A DNA stretch of 64,000 nucleotides from Siphonodentalium dalli (GCA_032622095.1 CP136066.1:116519319-116583318), one strand, 5' to 3'; counted from the first letter of the stretch, positions 47,305-57,858 are shown. Numbers and translations: made by a program. The notes: a model not told the origin generated them from the sequence alone.

Positions 47305-49240
47305 TATACTCAATGGAAGAACACCCGGCGATTCTTTTGGGAACTTTACGAGTTGTCAATATAATGGGTGTAGTGTAGTCGATTATATTATAGTGTCAGA
47401 GAAATATCTATCGGACGTGTCCTATTTCTGTGTCAAAAATCCAAATGAATTTTCAGATCACAGCCAACTTGCTGTTCACTTAATGTGGTTTAATGATAAG
47501 TGTAAAGCACTAAAATGCATAATGCAAAAAGCTGTGCGCGAAATGAGAGAGCAGCCGCTGAACAAAAGTTTAATTGAAAAATTTTCCACACTGACACCTA
47601 TCTATAAAAAAGGTGATCGTCACGATCCAAATAATTATAGAGCTATAGCTTTGAGCAGTTCTATAAGTAAAATATTTAACAAAATAATCAATACACGAAT
47701 TTCCAAATTTTTGGATGATAATGATATTTATTATATTATAAGTGATAATCAATATGGATTTAGAAAAAATAGAAGCACGATTGATAGTGCGTTCATTTTA
47801 AAATCGCTAACTACTAAGTACCTGAAAGAGGCAAAACCTCTATATGCAGTATTTGTAGACTTCCGTAAGGCATTTGATACTGTCCACCGAGAGACAATGT
47901 TTACTAAATTGAAACATGTTGGTATCAATGGCAATATTATGAAAACTATTGAATCTATGTATGCGTCAAGTGCTTATTCGGTACGAACTAGCCAAGGTTA
48001 TGGGCCTCATATGATTTCAAATATTGGCGTTAGACAAGGATTTATTATTTCTCCCACAATTTTCAAAATATTTATTGATGACATTAGCGCCGAATTTGAT
48101 GATTCGTGCAAACCGGTTAAAGTTGGCGAAAAATCTCTAAGTCATATGCTATTTGCAGATGATCTGGTTATGCTATCTGAAACTGCTGAAGGTATGCAAA
48201 GATGTTTGAATAAATTGGAGAATTACAGCATAAGGAACAAAGTAGAAGTGAATCTTCAGAAAACTAAATGCCTGATATTCAGGAAACGAGCAACAAAAAA
48301 ACTAACTGCCTTTAAATTAAGCAACACTCCGTTGGAAACAGTTAAGGAATATACCTATCTTGGTATTAAATTTTGTGCGAATGGAAAATTTTGCAAAGCC
48401 CAGATAGATGTTAACAATAAAGGGTTAAAAGCAATGTATAGTTTAATGTCATCCTTGCGCAAACATGAAATTTTCTCAGTAAGCATTTGGTGTAAACTAT
48501 TTGACAAGCTGATAAAACCTATCGTTTTATATGGTTGCGAAATATGGGCATCGCATATTAATATTAACAAGCTCGAATCTGTTCCATGTGAAATTACACA
48601 TGTTAAATTTTGTAAATCAGTGTTGGGTTTAAATAGAATGGCGTCTAATCACGCGACAAGAGCAGAATTGGGCAGATTTCCGATAGCACATGATGCGATA
48701 ATGAATGCTGTAAGATATATGCTTAAACTGTCTGAAAGAAAACCGAATATGTTACTTCAGAATTCTGCCCAAATATGCGAGGAATATATAATTCCACCGT
48801 TTTTGGCAGAAGCACTTCACATGCCAAAAATAAGCGATTTAGAGAATAACCTATCGCTGGAATATCTCAATAAAGTCCGGGAAGAATTAAAATGCGTTCA
48901 TATTCTAACGTTCAAAAACGAAATATTCGATGACAACAAGAAAAATGGTATGAATAAATTAAGAACGTATCGTTGTTTCAAAGAACAATATGAAATTGAA
49001 CCATACTTACTCCAAATTACTAATTTTTATACGAGATCGTGTTTCAGTAAGCTTAGAGTAAGCAATCATAAGTTGCAGGTAGAGGTTGGGCGACACGCTC
49101 AGCCAAAAATACCTTACGAGAAACGCATATGTAAAAAATGTGAAGCAAATGAAATTGAAACGGAAGAACACAGCCAAGAACACCCGAGCATATGCAATCT
49201 GATCTGTAACATGGTTCGGCAGTTTTCCGCAAATAAATGA
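47305..49240 (+). pseudogene. LINE-B ORF2: endonuclease C-terminus and reverse transcriptase, internally deleted
   Basis: One open frame of about 645 codons. The endonuclease finishes with FSDHSQLAVHL (the SDH motif with catalytic Asp and His). Only about 55 residues then separate it from IYKKGDRHDPNNYRAIAL, a shorter linker than usual, so an internal deletion is likely. The reverse transcriptase follows with AVFVDFRKAFDTVH (motif A), GVRQGFIISPTIF (motif B) and HMLFADDLVML (motif C, Asp-Asp intact). The C-terminal KRICKKCEANEIETEEH lacks the segment with the last cysteine: a deletion of about 39 residues compared with LINE-B'. The clade is not resolved. It cannot be fully functional. Confidence 0.9.
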
Positions 49241-49379
49241 GAATATAGTGTTGAGTTACAAATACATGTTATATATATATTTTATATGAAATTGTCTTGA
49301 CTTGTGTTTAAATTATCTGTATTATGACAACTGCCCCGCGTGGGTGTATTATGTCAATAAAAATGTTATGTTATGTTAT
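49241..49379 (+). mobile_element. LINE-B 3' untranslated end and (atgtt)n tail
   Basis: The stretch gagaatatagtgttgagtta to atgtcaataaaaatgttatg plus ttatgttat is shared with LINE-B' (reverse complement of 44085-44220). The tail is an atgtt repeat. Confidence 0.88.
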
Positions 49380-49380
49380 A

Positions 49381-50850
49381 TGCTGTGCATATTGAAAATG
49401 GTGTCTGTCAAAGTATTCAGCTTTCTTAAAGAGGATACAGTATTTCTTTCTCTTGGACGCGGTGATACAATAACTTCACCGTTATTGGCGGTCAGTTGTG
49501 ATGTTAAAGTTTGACTGTCAGTTCGAGTATTAATTTCACTCAACATTTCATCACTGTTGAAAGGAGATGCCAGCGGGTTAAGATTCGTGCTGATGAGTTT
49601 TTCGACTTTATTTTCGTTCACCGTTCCATTCGCCGAACGTTCAACATTTTCTTCATTAATTTTTTTCTGTTGTTTTTTCATTTCAATCATCTCGCTGCGC
49701 AATTTATTCTGTTCATTTTTCAGTGAAGAATTGTCCCTTTTCACATCTTCTATTTTAGAAGAGAACTCTTTCTTCTGTTTATTGATTTCCGATTTTAGCT
49801 TTGAATTTTCCTTTTCGAGGTCTTCAATTTTAGAATTCAATTCGTTTGTGTATACTTTCATTGAATTCTGCATTTGAGCACGTAAATCATTTATGAGCTG
49901 ATCCGTGCTGTTGTCCTGTTCTATTTTAGATAAATTAATCTCTTCGACACATAGACTTAAGTCATCCACTGACTTTTTTAACAACGTTGTGGAAAAGAGA
50001 TTACCGGCTGTCGACGGAATGTACACATTTTTACATGAAGACGGGAGTCGAAGTGACAAAGTCCTGCCAACACATGTAGTATTTCTGATGCCAACATCTG
50101 TAGTATTTCTGTTGCCAGGCCTCCTGGGTGTCGTATGGTGAAGTCTCATTTGTCCACATCCCGACAACTGTGACTTAACTGCTGGTGTAATGTGAACAAC
50201 CGTTGTTTTATCCAGTGCCATAGAAGATAATTGTTTGGAAGCGATTGCATTTTTAATTTTCGTAACTTCTTCATCCGATGTTACATTAAATCCTTTCTGA
50301 TAAATTTCTGGAAGATGGTTTTCAATCCACCATTCTACAGCCTTTTTTGAACCCTGTATCATAACTTTATTCTGAGTCTTGTATGTGTGCAAAGTAATTT
50401 TCGAACATTTTGTTTTTGGCACATGCAGTTATGACATCTCCAACATAATTCCAATCAGTAGATTTATCATATACGCACTTCCAAACTGAACCTTCTTTTT
50501 CGACACATTTAGCGGAGTCCCAATATTTATGCGTTAATCCTTCTGTGTATTTCTCGAACTGTATTGTGTCCAATGTCAAAGTAATACATTTCCCTTTGTC
50601 TTTAACGTCAAGTTGATACAATTCAGTTAACATACCTGACTTTCTTGCAACCACTTTATTAATGTCTAGGTTATAGTCTTTAACTACCTCATGTCTGCAA
50701 TCTGAAGGTGCATCTTGATCTTCCCATTCTTCCGGAGATTCCTCACTCAGATCAGATTTCGGCTCTGTTCCATCATCTCGATCAGATTTCAGCTCTGTCT
50801 CATTACCATCCATATGCTTATCCATGTCCATCTCCATTTTGACTTTAATG
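49381..50850 (-). pseudogene. LINE-A ORF1b, N-terminal half: conserved domain plus coiled coil
   Basis: The minus-strand frame starts near MEMDMDKHMDGNE (about 50840), with an acidic leader. It then has a domain with IQFEKYTEGLTHKYWD, VWKCVYD and, after a frameshift near 50400, ITLHTYKTQNKVMIQGS and AVEWWIENHLPEI. That layout matches the N-terminal domain of LINE-A ORF1a. A long heptad-type coiled coil follows (SKIEDLEKENSKLKSEIN to MIEMKKQQKKINEE), as expected for a trimerising ORF1 protein. The frame is cut at 49380 by the LINE-B insertion. Its likely continuation is the esterase half at 43083-44081. Confidence 0.75.
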
Positions 50851-50970
50851 ACTATCCCCGAAGTCCAGATTCGAGATTTAGAAATTACCCATTTAATTAT
50901 ATACAATATACAATATATGATTTCACGGCGGAGCGGGAGCGAATTTTCGTTGCAGCCTTCCGCGATGACG

Positions 50971-51781
50971 TTACGATGACGTATATAATGTGTTCTTTTT
51001 TGACGATGTGAGTGATTTTCGTTTTGTCCCTTTTGGTGTATCATTTGTCGCTCCTAATATCTTTAATGTTTCTTCCTCTGCTTTAGCTGCCAACTTTGCA
51101 TTTTTCCCACGCAGTAAAGTTTTAATTTCTGTCTCCAGCTTATATATTCTCTCATTGAGTCGCGATTCTACACTCAATTGGTGAAATTTCATTTCCTCAA
51201 TGAGAGTTTGTAGCTCGGAAATTGTCATCTTCATTCGAAATGATACTGAAGCGTCCGTATACGATATTCGTTTTTGACTTATACGACCTCTTGGGATAAT
51301 GAAACTGACACCAACTCGCGATTTCTTTAACGAAAGTTTACCTTTCTGAGATACCGGAGTTTCCGTCAAGAGCGCAGATATAGGGTGAGAATTATGATTC
51401 TCCATAAGTTCATCCCAAGTATACATGCCGTGTTGAACGGATACGTCAAGTCCTTCTGTGTTCATGACAAATTCCTCGATGTTAGCACAATGATGAATCA
51501 CGGGGAGTTCAGTATCTAGCCACCAATCTACACTTAACTTCGATCCTTGTATCATCACTCTGTTATTCGTTTTATATATGTGTACTGTTACTTTTCTTTT
51601 TGGCTTTTTCTTAATTATTGTTATCAAGTCTCCAACCGTTATACCATTCGTATCTGTCACAACCTTCCACAAAGCACCATTCTTTTCCGTTTTCTTCGAA
51701 TTATTCCAGTATCTGTCCACAAAACCTTTTGTATATTTTGCAAATCTAACATTGTCCGCTATATTTTTGTTCCGATTCTAT
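50971..51781 (-). pseudogene. LINE-A ORF1a, main part: paralogous domain and short coiled coil
   Basis: From about 51770 the minus strand reads KNIADNVRFAKYTKGFVDRYW, then ALWKVVTD, VTVHIYKTNNRVMIQGS and LSVDWWLDTELPVI. This is paralogous to the ORF1b domain (YWD, VWK, YKTQNKVMIQGS and EWW at matching positions). It is followed by a basic region, a coiled coil (ISELQTLIEEMKF to YKLETEIKTLL) and a Lys/Ser-rich end KGTKRKSLTSSKK. The stop at about 50971 separates it from ORF1b. Upstream it is broken by the gag-type element at 51782-53726; the N-terminus resumes at 53727. Function presumed RNA binding by position, not shown. Confidence 0.7.
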
Positions 51782-53726
51782 TATAGTGTTGTGTCTTGGA
51801 TATGGGACTGCGTTTGTTAACACGACCAATGACTGTCCTCAATATCAACAACCCGTTTTCTAATCGGACTCTGACTTCTCTCACGGCCACGGATAGTTGC
51901 GTGTCACACTTCCGATTTGTTTCACATTAAAGTCTGTTATTCGGTTCATCCCATGTGTGCGAGCTGTGTTTGCTGGTATATTTCATGGATGGAACAACTA
52001 CGATCGAGTATGTCGATATTGCAGTTATTGGCTTTATTAATCCATATCCATGTGACATGTCGGATGTAACATTCACGCATCGATCATCCGAGTCCTCAGA
52101 GTACCCATCTTCTTCCACTTTCATACATTGATCGTTTGGGTATAGGGAATATACATTTATGTCCAATGCTGTGCTTGCTGATGTTCGAACATTTATCTTT
52201 TTGAGAGACTTACATGCATTTGGAATCTCCTGGCTGTTGTGATGGCCATAAGAATAAAACACATGATTGTCAACAAGAACAATGGACTTCTCTGGTTTAA
52301 TCGTCAATTCATTGATGTTCATGAATGAATCTCCTGCCAGTATGTCGATGTTCAGATTTCCCGCGACTACCGCATCTAAGTAGAATAGGGACCCACCACG
52401 AGATAGTGTTAGACTTGCATGACCAACAACTGATACCAGCAATCCATCATCTATCTGGATAGTAATGTGTTCTGCTTCAGTGATACATATACCGAGGTCC
52501 TCAGCAAGCGAGCGATCAATCAAATTAATGTCCTGACCTGACTTAAGACTCACACACACGATTTTGTTGTTATAATATAAGTCAATTCTTGGTGAGTTGA
52601 CGTAGTCACATCTCGCAGTCAAATGATCGTCTTCGACAAACAACAAGTCACCGCTGTTGGGTTCATTAAGATCAGTCATTCCAGTGGATATGGACACTTT
52701 GTCTCGTGACATCTGGCTCAAGTATGTGGAATCGCCTGTTTCTTCCTTTCCAATCTGCCCATGCACATACGATGGACCTGATGGATCAGTTGTACAAACA
52801 CATACCCTCTGATGTTGTTCGATAAGTGGGTACGAAGCGATATTATCTGGTAAAATATCCGAGCAGGACACATTTACATGTATTTCTTCCTGTTGCACTA
52901 CCAATTTCTCTTCTGCTGGCTCTGCATAACAATTTTCCTCAACCGAATAGAATCCAAAGTGTACTCGAATCATTCTCCAAATACTTTCCTTGAAGTTCGA
53001 CCTTTTGACGATAGAATAGCGTGCAATTATTGGACAATATCTTGCGATATGTCCTAGCATTACCTCTAAGAGAGCAACTTTCTGACTCGCAATTCTGCGG
53101 CTGTCTATTTGCATGTTGTCGTCATCACTGACAAATCCTCTGAGTGGATTGGCCTTTGTTTTCATCAACCACGTAGTGCCTTCAACTAAGAATGGTTCAA
53201 AATTGTCGTCCATTGACAGTGATCGTACGATGGTACTTCGCCACTCTCTAACTGAAGCTACCGTCTCTGTCTTTGTCAAACACCACGGTGTTATAATGTG
53301 TGTTGATGCCACGCTCTATACTGGTACGTCGCGAATGTCGGACCACGTGTTAGTTCCAAAATGAAACACCCAAATGAAAGAATACTTTTCAGCGGAATTT
53401 CCCCGTCGGTCAGCTGCTGCGTCGAAAATATGCAATGTAGTTCACCCAACTCCGACTTGTGGACTGTCACTTCCTTGTTCAATGTAATGGAGACGAAGGT
53501 TTTATATCAACGCTGCCACCACGCCATTACTTTGGTAGTTACATAGTCGGGTAACCAACACAAATGACAATATTCGATCAAATGAGTATTTATTAGAATG
53601 AGACAATAATACACGTGGTCAAGATTTCCGACCCAAACCAAGAGAGAGAAAACCTGGTTTGTTATAATAGAGGACAGTCATTGGTCGTGTTAACAAACGC
53701 AGTCCCATATCCAAGACACAACACTA
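51782..53726. mobile_element. 1.9 kb element with 57-bp perfect terminal inverted repeats and a gag/protease-like ORF
   Basis: The terminal repeats are 51784-51840 (starts tagtgttgtgtcttgg) and 53670-53726 (its exact reverse complement). CTAT borders both sides (51778-51781 and 53727-53730), a candidate 4-bp target duplication. LTR retroelements carry direct repeats, so the inverted ends are unusual. It lies inside LINE-A ORF1a: coding similarity of ORF1a continues on both sides. Confidence 0.82.
51927..53312 (-). CDS. Gag-like protein with degenerate retropepsin-like region, LTR-retrotransposon type
   Basis: A 461-codon open frame inside the inverted-repeat element. Residues about 20-130 (SVREWRSTIVRSLSMDDNF, EGTTWLMKTKANPLRGF, VALLEVMLGHIARYCPII, ESIWRMIRVHFGF) resemble the gag of Ty3/gypsy-like elements of aquatic invertebrates, as recalled and not searched. 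Residues about 250-350 have the layout of an aspartic protease: IDLYYNNK, an expected D-T/S-G position here read as LKSGQDINLIDRSLAEDLG, then NLNIDILAGDSFMNI where retropepsins have a DILLG-type motif. The catalytic Asp-Thr/Ser-Gly triplet is not present, so protease activity is doubtful. No zinc knuckle, reverse transcriptase or integrase follows. The role is not established. Confidence 0.6.
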   Translation of the reverse strand: MASTHIITPWCLTKTETVASVREWRSTIVRSLSMDDNFEPFLVEGTTWLMKTKANPLRGFVSDDDNMQIDSRRIASQKVALLEVMLGHIARYCPIIARYSIVKRSNFKESIWRMIRVHFGFYSVEENCYAEPAEEKLVVQQEEIHVNVSCSDILPDNIASYPLIEQHQRVCVCTTDPSGPSYVHGQIGKEETGDSTYLSQMSRDKVSISTGMTDLNEPNSGDLLFVEDDHLTARCDYVNSPRIDLYYNNKIVCVSLKSGQDINLIDRSLAEDLGICITEAEHITIQIDDGLLVSVVGHASLTLSRGGSLFYLDAVVAGNLNIDILAGDSFMNINELTIKPEKSIVLVDNHVFYSYGHHNSQEIPNACKSLKKINVRTSASTALDINVYSLYPNDQCMKVEEDGYSEDSDDRCVNVTSDMSHGYGLIKPITAISTYSIVVVPSMKYTSKHSSHTWDEPNNRL

Positions 53727-53856
53727 CTATGGCGTTGTCAGAAAAGTTAACTTTCTTTTTCATCAGATTGTCCACATTAAGAGAGTATGTTTTGACATCT
53801 TTTAAAATAGATTCATTACAAAGTTCCTCATTATTAACAGCTTATGTGTCTTCCAT
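53727..53856 (-). pseudogene. LINE-A ORF1a, N-terminal end
   Basis: The minus strand from the ATG at 53856 reads MEDT, a stop codon, then VNNEELCNESILKDVKTY and SLNVDNLMKKKVNFSDNAI up to the inserted element. It resembles the leader of ORF1b (CRHEVVKDYNLDINKVVARK). This is the evidence that the gag-type element landed inside ORF1a. A premature stop after four codons marks it as decayed. Confidence 0.6.
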
Positions 53857-53914
53857 ATTGATAGATATAAGCTAAGCATTCAATATATTGATAGATATAA
53901 GCTAAGCATTCAAT
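53855..53914. repeat. Two perfect 30-bp tandem units
   Basis: atattgatagatataagcta plus agcattcaat occurs at 53855-53884 and again at 53885-53914. Confidence 0.9.
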
Positions 53915-53929
53915 ATATGTGTCATTTAA

Positions 53930-54220
53930 TATATGATGAAATGACAAAAAGCATAGCATTTTGACTGTTATGAGCATATGCTAGTTCATTTAAAAAACAA
54001 GTTGATACCTTATCTGTCCGGAAATACCCAGTAATTTTCTATAACATTCTGACCAAAGTTGCCAATCGGAGTTTCGTGGATACATATACATCTAGGAGAA
54101 TCCTTCGACTGACAACTTTGGCCAGAATGCTAGAGCAAACAACTGTGAGCTTTGACACAAATGGGGTATCAGCTTGTTTGAAAAAATAGTATAGCATATG
54201 CTCGTAGCTGCCAGCGTACT
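53930..54220. mobile_element. Foldback element
   Basis: The left parts gagcatatgcta, acaagttgatacc and cattctgaccaaagttg pair with caactttggccagaatg, ggtatcagcttgt and tagcatatgctc on the right, in correct nested order, around a centre near 54080. Confidence 0.7.
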
Positions 54221-54384
54221 GTGTAATATATCAATATCCTTTTGTTTATTACATTTTTCTTCGTTTCTGGTCTGATTTTCGATCGCCTCGGCCATTTTGA
54301 ATGCGTGATACTCATCAACCCGAAACCACGTGATTCCCCAATGACACAGCAATTTCAATATTTTCAAAAAGGAAATATAAAAAG

Positions 54385-54490
54385 GTGGCCTGTTTTATAC
54401 GTCGAGCTAAACACAAGCGTGCCATGCATTTCCGTGTAAAAAGGCCAAGTCCAGGAAAGTGCGTATTATATAGACTCGACGTATAAAACC
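54385..54490. repeat. Inverted repeat around gttttatacgtcgag
   Basis: tgttttatacgtcgagc (about 54391) pairs with gactcgacgtataaaac (54473-54489). The arms are separated by about 65 bp, and a variant ctcgtataaaac occurs again near 54718. Confidence 0.7.
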
Positions 54491-55348
54491 ATCTGGATCG
54501 TCTTGTTTTACTTGGCACGAGCTAATATCTGACACGTCTTGTCCAGACGTTCTATTGCGAGCTATCGGTCACGGTACGTGTATGGCTCGTCGCATGACAC
54601 CATGTCGCGCTAAACACGCACCGCGACATTAAAAGTCGTCACCCATTTCGGACTTCTTTGGCGGCGAGCAATTTGAATGTGTTAGTGAAATTGCATCATC
54701 CCTGGATCGTCTTATCGCTCGTATAAAACAGCGTCGGACCACAGACGTGCTGACTCTTGGTCGTTGTCAATATACATTGGAGGCATTGATATACGATACT
54801 ACGGTGCATGTATTGAATGACAAAGGAAGTTTCACGATGATTGGGAATACATATTTTGCAGAGATATATATATTGAGATATAACAATAGGCCTGTTACTA
54901 ATTTACTATACTAGATTCGATTCGCCATGACACCAAATATAAATTCAAGGACAATATATATAGTCGAAATTACGTAATTGTGTCATGTGTATTGTCTCTG
55001 TAATGTCTTCTACGATGACCAGAGTTACTATTAAATTGAATTGAAATTAAACAGCAAAACACTAGCTATAAATCACAACTGTGCGGCCATGAAGAGTGAA
55101 CGCCTTTTCAGAAGCATCAAATTTAAGTTAGTTAGTTGATTATTTTATTCGCAATGGAACAATTGCAAACTCGTTTAGGCCAACGATGGTCGCGCGTTGA
55201 TTTCGCGAGATAAATTCTCTGGTACCTCAATCCATATTGAGCATCCCTTAAACCGTTGATTTTCTTGAGTTGCTCAGTGTAATTCGAAATCAACCCCCCC
55301 CCCCGATGTAACTGATTTCCTGAACATTATTCTATTGCTTCATTGCAG

Positions 55349-55459
55349 ACATTGACGACTGCGTGGGACAATGTGAGCACGGAGGAACCTGTGTGGATGA
55401 CGTGGAGTTTGCCACATGCAATTGCGTTGTTGGTTATACTGGAGAATTCTGTCAGACAG
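55349..55459 (+). CDS. EGF-like repeat 7 exon, calcium-binding type
   Basis: The acceptor cattgcag precedes 55349 and the donor g|gtatgc follows 55459. The exon is 111 nt, phase 1-1, 37 residues. The start reads NIDDC with the phase base supplied by EGF6. The first-to-second cysteine loop is short (CVGQC). CEHGGTC fits the O-fucose consensus. CVDDVEFATCNC only partly fits the hydroxylation consensus because the aromatic residue is one position early. The end is GYTGEFC. Confidence 0.94.
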
Positions 55460-56145
55460 GTATGCTCGATATATATATATACTGTACCCAGAAATGGATA
55501 ATGGTTAATACACACTCTACTATATTCTAACAACTAACAAGAAGAAAGGGATAAACAATAAACAATAGGTATTTACCTATACTGAGCTATAGGTATTGAT
55601 GTTGTGTAAATAACCCATCAGTCAATGACACCGACACCCGAAGCGCGGATGTGTTATGGGCGTGCTGTGGTCATTTAACAACATAGTCTACTGTTTGCCT
55701 GAAACAAAAATAATTCACACTAATATAAGTGCATATTTGAACAAACTATCGGAACAATTTCAGCTTTTTGTTCTGAAAATTCCAACTGATTTGTCACGTC
55801 AACTGTTGGAAAATTTAACCTACAAAGTTTGGTGTGAAACACCCCACCCCAATCACAATGGTTCTGTCTTATGTCACATATAGTTGTCAATATTAACTCG
55901 TATTTTATTTTTGTATGGGCAAGTCTTCGCTATATTTTGCTGTGATCGCGTTTAACTATTGGATTTTATTGTTCACTGGCAGAGGTTTGTTCCACATGTG
56001 TGGAACACATCGGAGCTATCAAGAAACAGTAGATTTGATAGATATGCGGGACTCAGGCCAAGTAATTTAAGTCTCTGATAGGAACATTAAAATATATATA
56101 TCTGAGACATACGAAACATACTCTACAGCACGAAACATACTCTAC

Positions 56146-56313
56146 AGATAAATGGTCAAATAATTGAAAGAATAGGAAGCAACTGCAAAGAAAACCCTTC
56201 AAATTCCTTGGTATTTATCTAGACGAAAATTTAACCTTCAATAACCACACCGCTTTAATTGCAACAAGAATGTCCAGAGCTCTATATGCAATTTTCCGAA
56301 TAATCCGCTCATA
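56146..56313 (+). pseudogene. LINE-G fragment, post-reverse-transcriptase segment
   Basis: One short open stretch reads KPFKFLGIYLDENLTFNNH followed by ATRMSRALYAIFRIIRS. The FKFLGIYLDENLTF motif is the segment following the thumb in many non-LTR reverse transcriptases. No catalytic motif is retained. Confidence 0.7.
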
Positions 56314-56559
56314 AATGCAGTTTCTGTGAAATCAAATGTAGAAATTTAAGATAACCAATGGCGGTCATATTTTTTAAACAATAAATCAGATTAATAGGAT
56401 GAAAGATGTGATATGTAGAGCTTCCATGGGTGGTGATAACCGGTCGGAAATGTTCAACAATTAAAACTTGCTGCATATGTTTGAAGATTTCAACCCAAGG
56501 TGAGCGGTGATAATGAAACTTGGAAATTTCGGTCTGGTTCAAGGGACATTCAGTTAAGA

Positions 56560-56835
56560 GACCAGCCATGAGAACATACACATGAACCGTTCGAATAGAC
56601 CCGACAGTGTCCCATGCAATATAAGTACCCGTGCCACACCCAACCCCATCTGTGAGTTCCATGTGTCCTGCCTTGGAACATACATGTTATAAAATAGATC
56701 CGAATGTGTCCCATGCAATATAAGTACGTACACCCAATCCAATGTCGCCACGTCCCTACGTTTGACCAGTTTGAGAGCATGCGCATGAAATTTTCGAACA
56801 GACCCGACACTGGTCGACAGTGTCCCAGATAATTA
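56560..56835. repeat. Minisatellite of about 100-bp units, left part
   Basis: tgtcccatgcaatataagta occurs at about 56609 and 56707, and cagacccgaca-type and catgcgcatgaaa-type segments recur with the same spacing. The array resumes at 59990-60240 beyond LINE-E. Confidence 0.75.
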
Positions 56836-56852
56836 GGCACAGCCAATTAGTT

Positions 56853-57858
56853 CTATTCAATGGACGAATACCGACCAGAGAAAACGTCGTCGATCCAAAC
56901 GCAGACGCGGATCGAGAGGGGGCCGTCGGAAAAGGCGCTTCATATCCGTCATAACTAGAAGCAGTCTTTGTGATGAGCGTTCTGATTATAAATTCCGCTC
57001 ATCCATTTCGGAAAATTTGATTAACCTGCATCAACATCAAAATGAAAATTGTCTTTCCATGGCTTACTTCAATGCTCGTTCGGTTAGGAATAAGACGGCG
57101 AAAATTTATAACTTCGTGGTTGACTGTAAATTCGACCTGATATTCATAACGGAATCTTGGCTAAGTTCATCTGGAGATGAACTGATAATGCAGGAAATAA
57201 CTCCTCCGGGTTATAAGCTGTTCTCTTCAGCTCGAAAGACCGGACGTGGCGGAGGCATTGTGTTAATTTTCTCGGAGACCCTCATAGTCAAATCCACCAC
57301 CATCTCGAAATTCAAATCATTTGAACTCTGTGAATTCGTTGTCAGATCATCCGGTCGTACTGTAACTCTCATCTGTCTGTACCGACCACCACCTAATAAA
57401 AGAAATAAACTAAAACATTCGATGTTCTCAACTGAGTTCACAACACTCTTGGATAGTTACGTTGGACATCAAATACAATTGTTTATTCTCGGCGACTTCA
57501 ATTTCCATTTTGATTCGACAACTGACAGTGACGTTAACGCCATAAAAACTTTAATTGATGATTCGTACCTGCGCACCGACAAAACCATATTTTGGACTGG
57601 GTGATTGTTCGCAAAACTGACCCTCAACCCATAAACATCACGGTGCAGGACATCGATTTATCTGACCTCTTCTTGGTAACTCTCAAAACAGACATTGTGT
57701 GTCCCATATCACTTAAACGAACCACTACCTCTCGAGATTTGAAGTCCATCGACAGTGTTAATTTTTCCGGTGATCTAGTTTCTACACCCATCAAAAGAAA
57801 TCCCCTCTTCAGTGGTTCATTAATCTACGTGCTTTACTGGGTGGTAATGCGCCTTTAG
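56853..57858 (+). pseudogene. LINE-E ORF2, endonuclease domain
   Basis: A basic leader (QRKRRRSKRRRGSRGG) is followed by YFNARSVRNK (Asn), FITESWLSS (Glu), GRGGGIVLIF, LICLYRPP and FILGDFNFHF (Asp/Asn). The frame changes near 57600, after which DWVIVRKTD and IDLSDLFLV follow. The last motif normally reads SDH; here the catalytic His is Leu (ctc). Endonuclease activity is therefore lost twice over, by frameshift and by substitution. Confidence 0.88.

Larger units (their letters stand above)
41698..55348 (+). other. Intron between EGF6 and EGF7 carrying the retroelement nest
   Basis: The intron is 13.7 kb and starts gtaaga and ends cattgcag. The interval 41985-53880 is almost entirely nested retroelements, listed separately. 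41698-41984 and 54220-55348 show no supported gene. A probable LINE-like tail (ttaaattgaattgaaatta) lies near 55032. Confidence 0.85.

Noticed and set aside
51782-53726. Ordinary LTR retrotransposon
   Set aside because: The terminal repeats are in inverted orientation and no reverse transcriptase or integrase lies between them, so the label LTR element was not used.
56550-56846. 98-codon minus-strand frame with LYCMGH repeats
   Set aside because: Translation of the 100-bp minisatellite.
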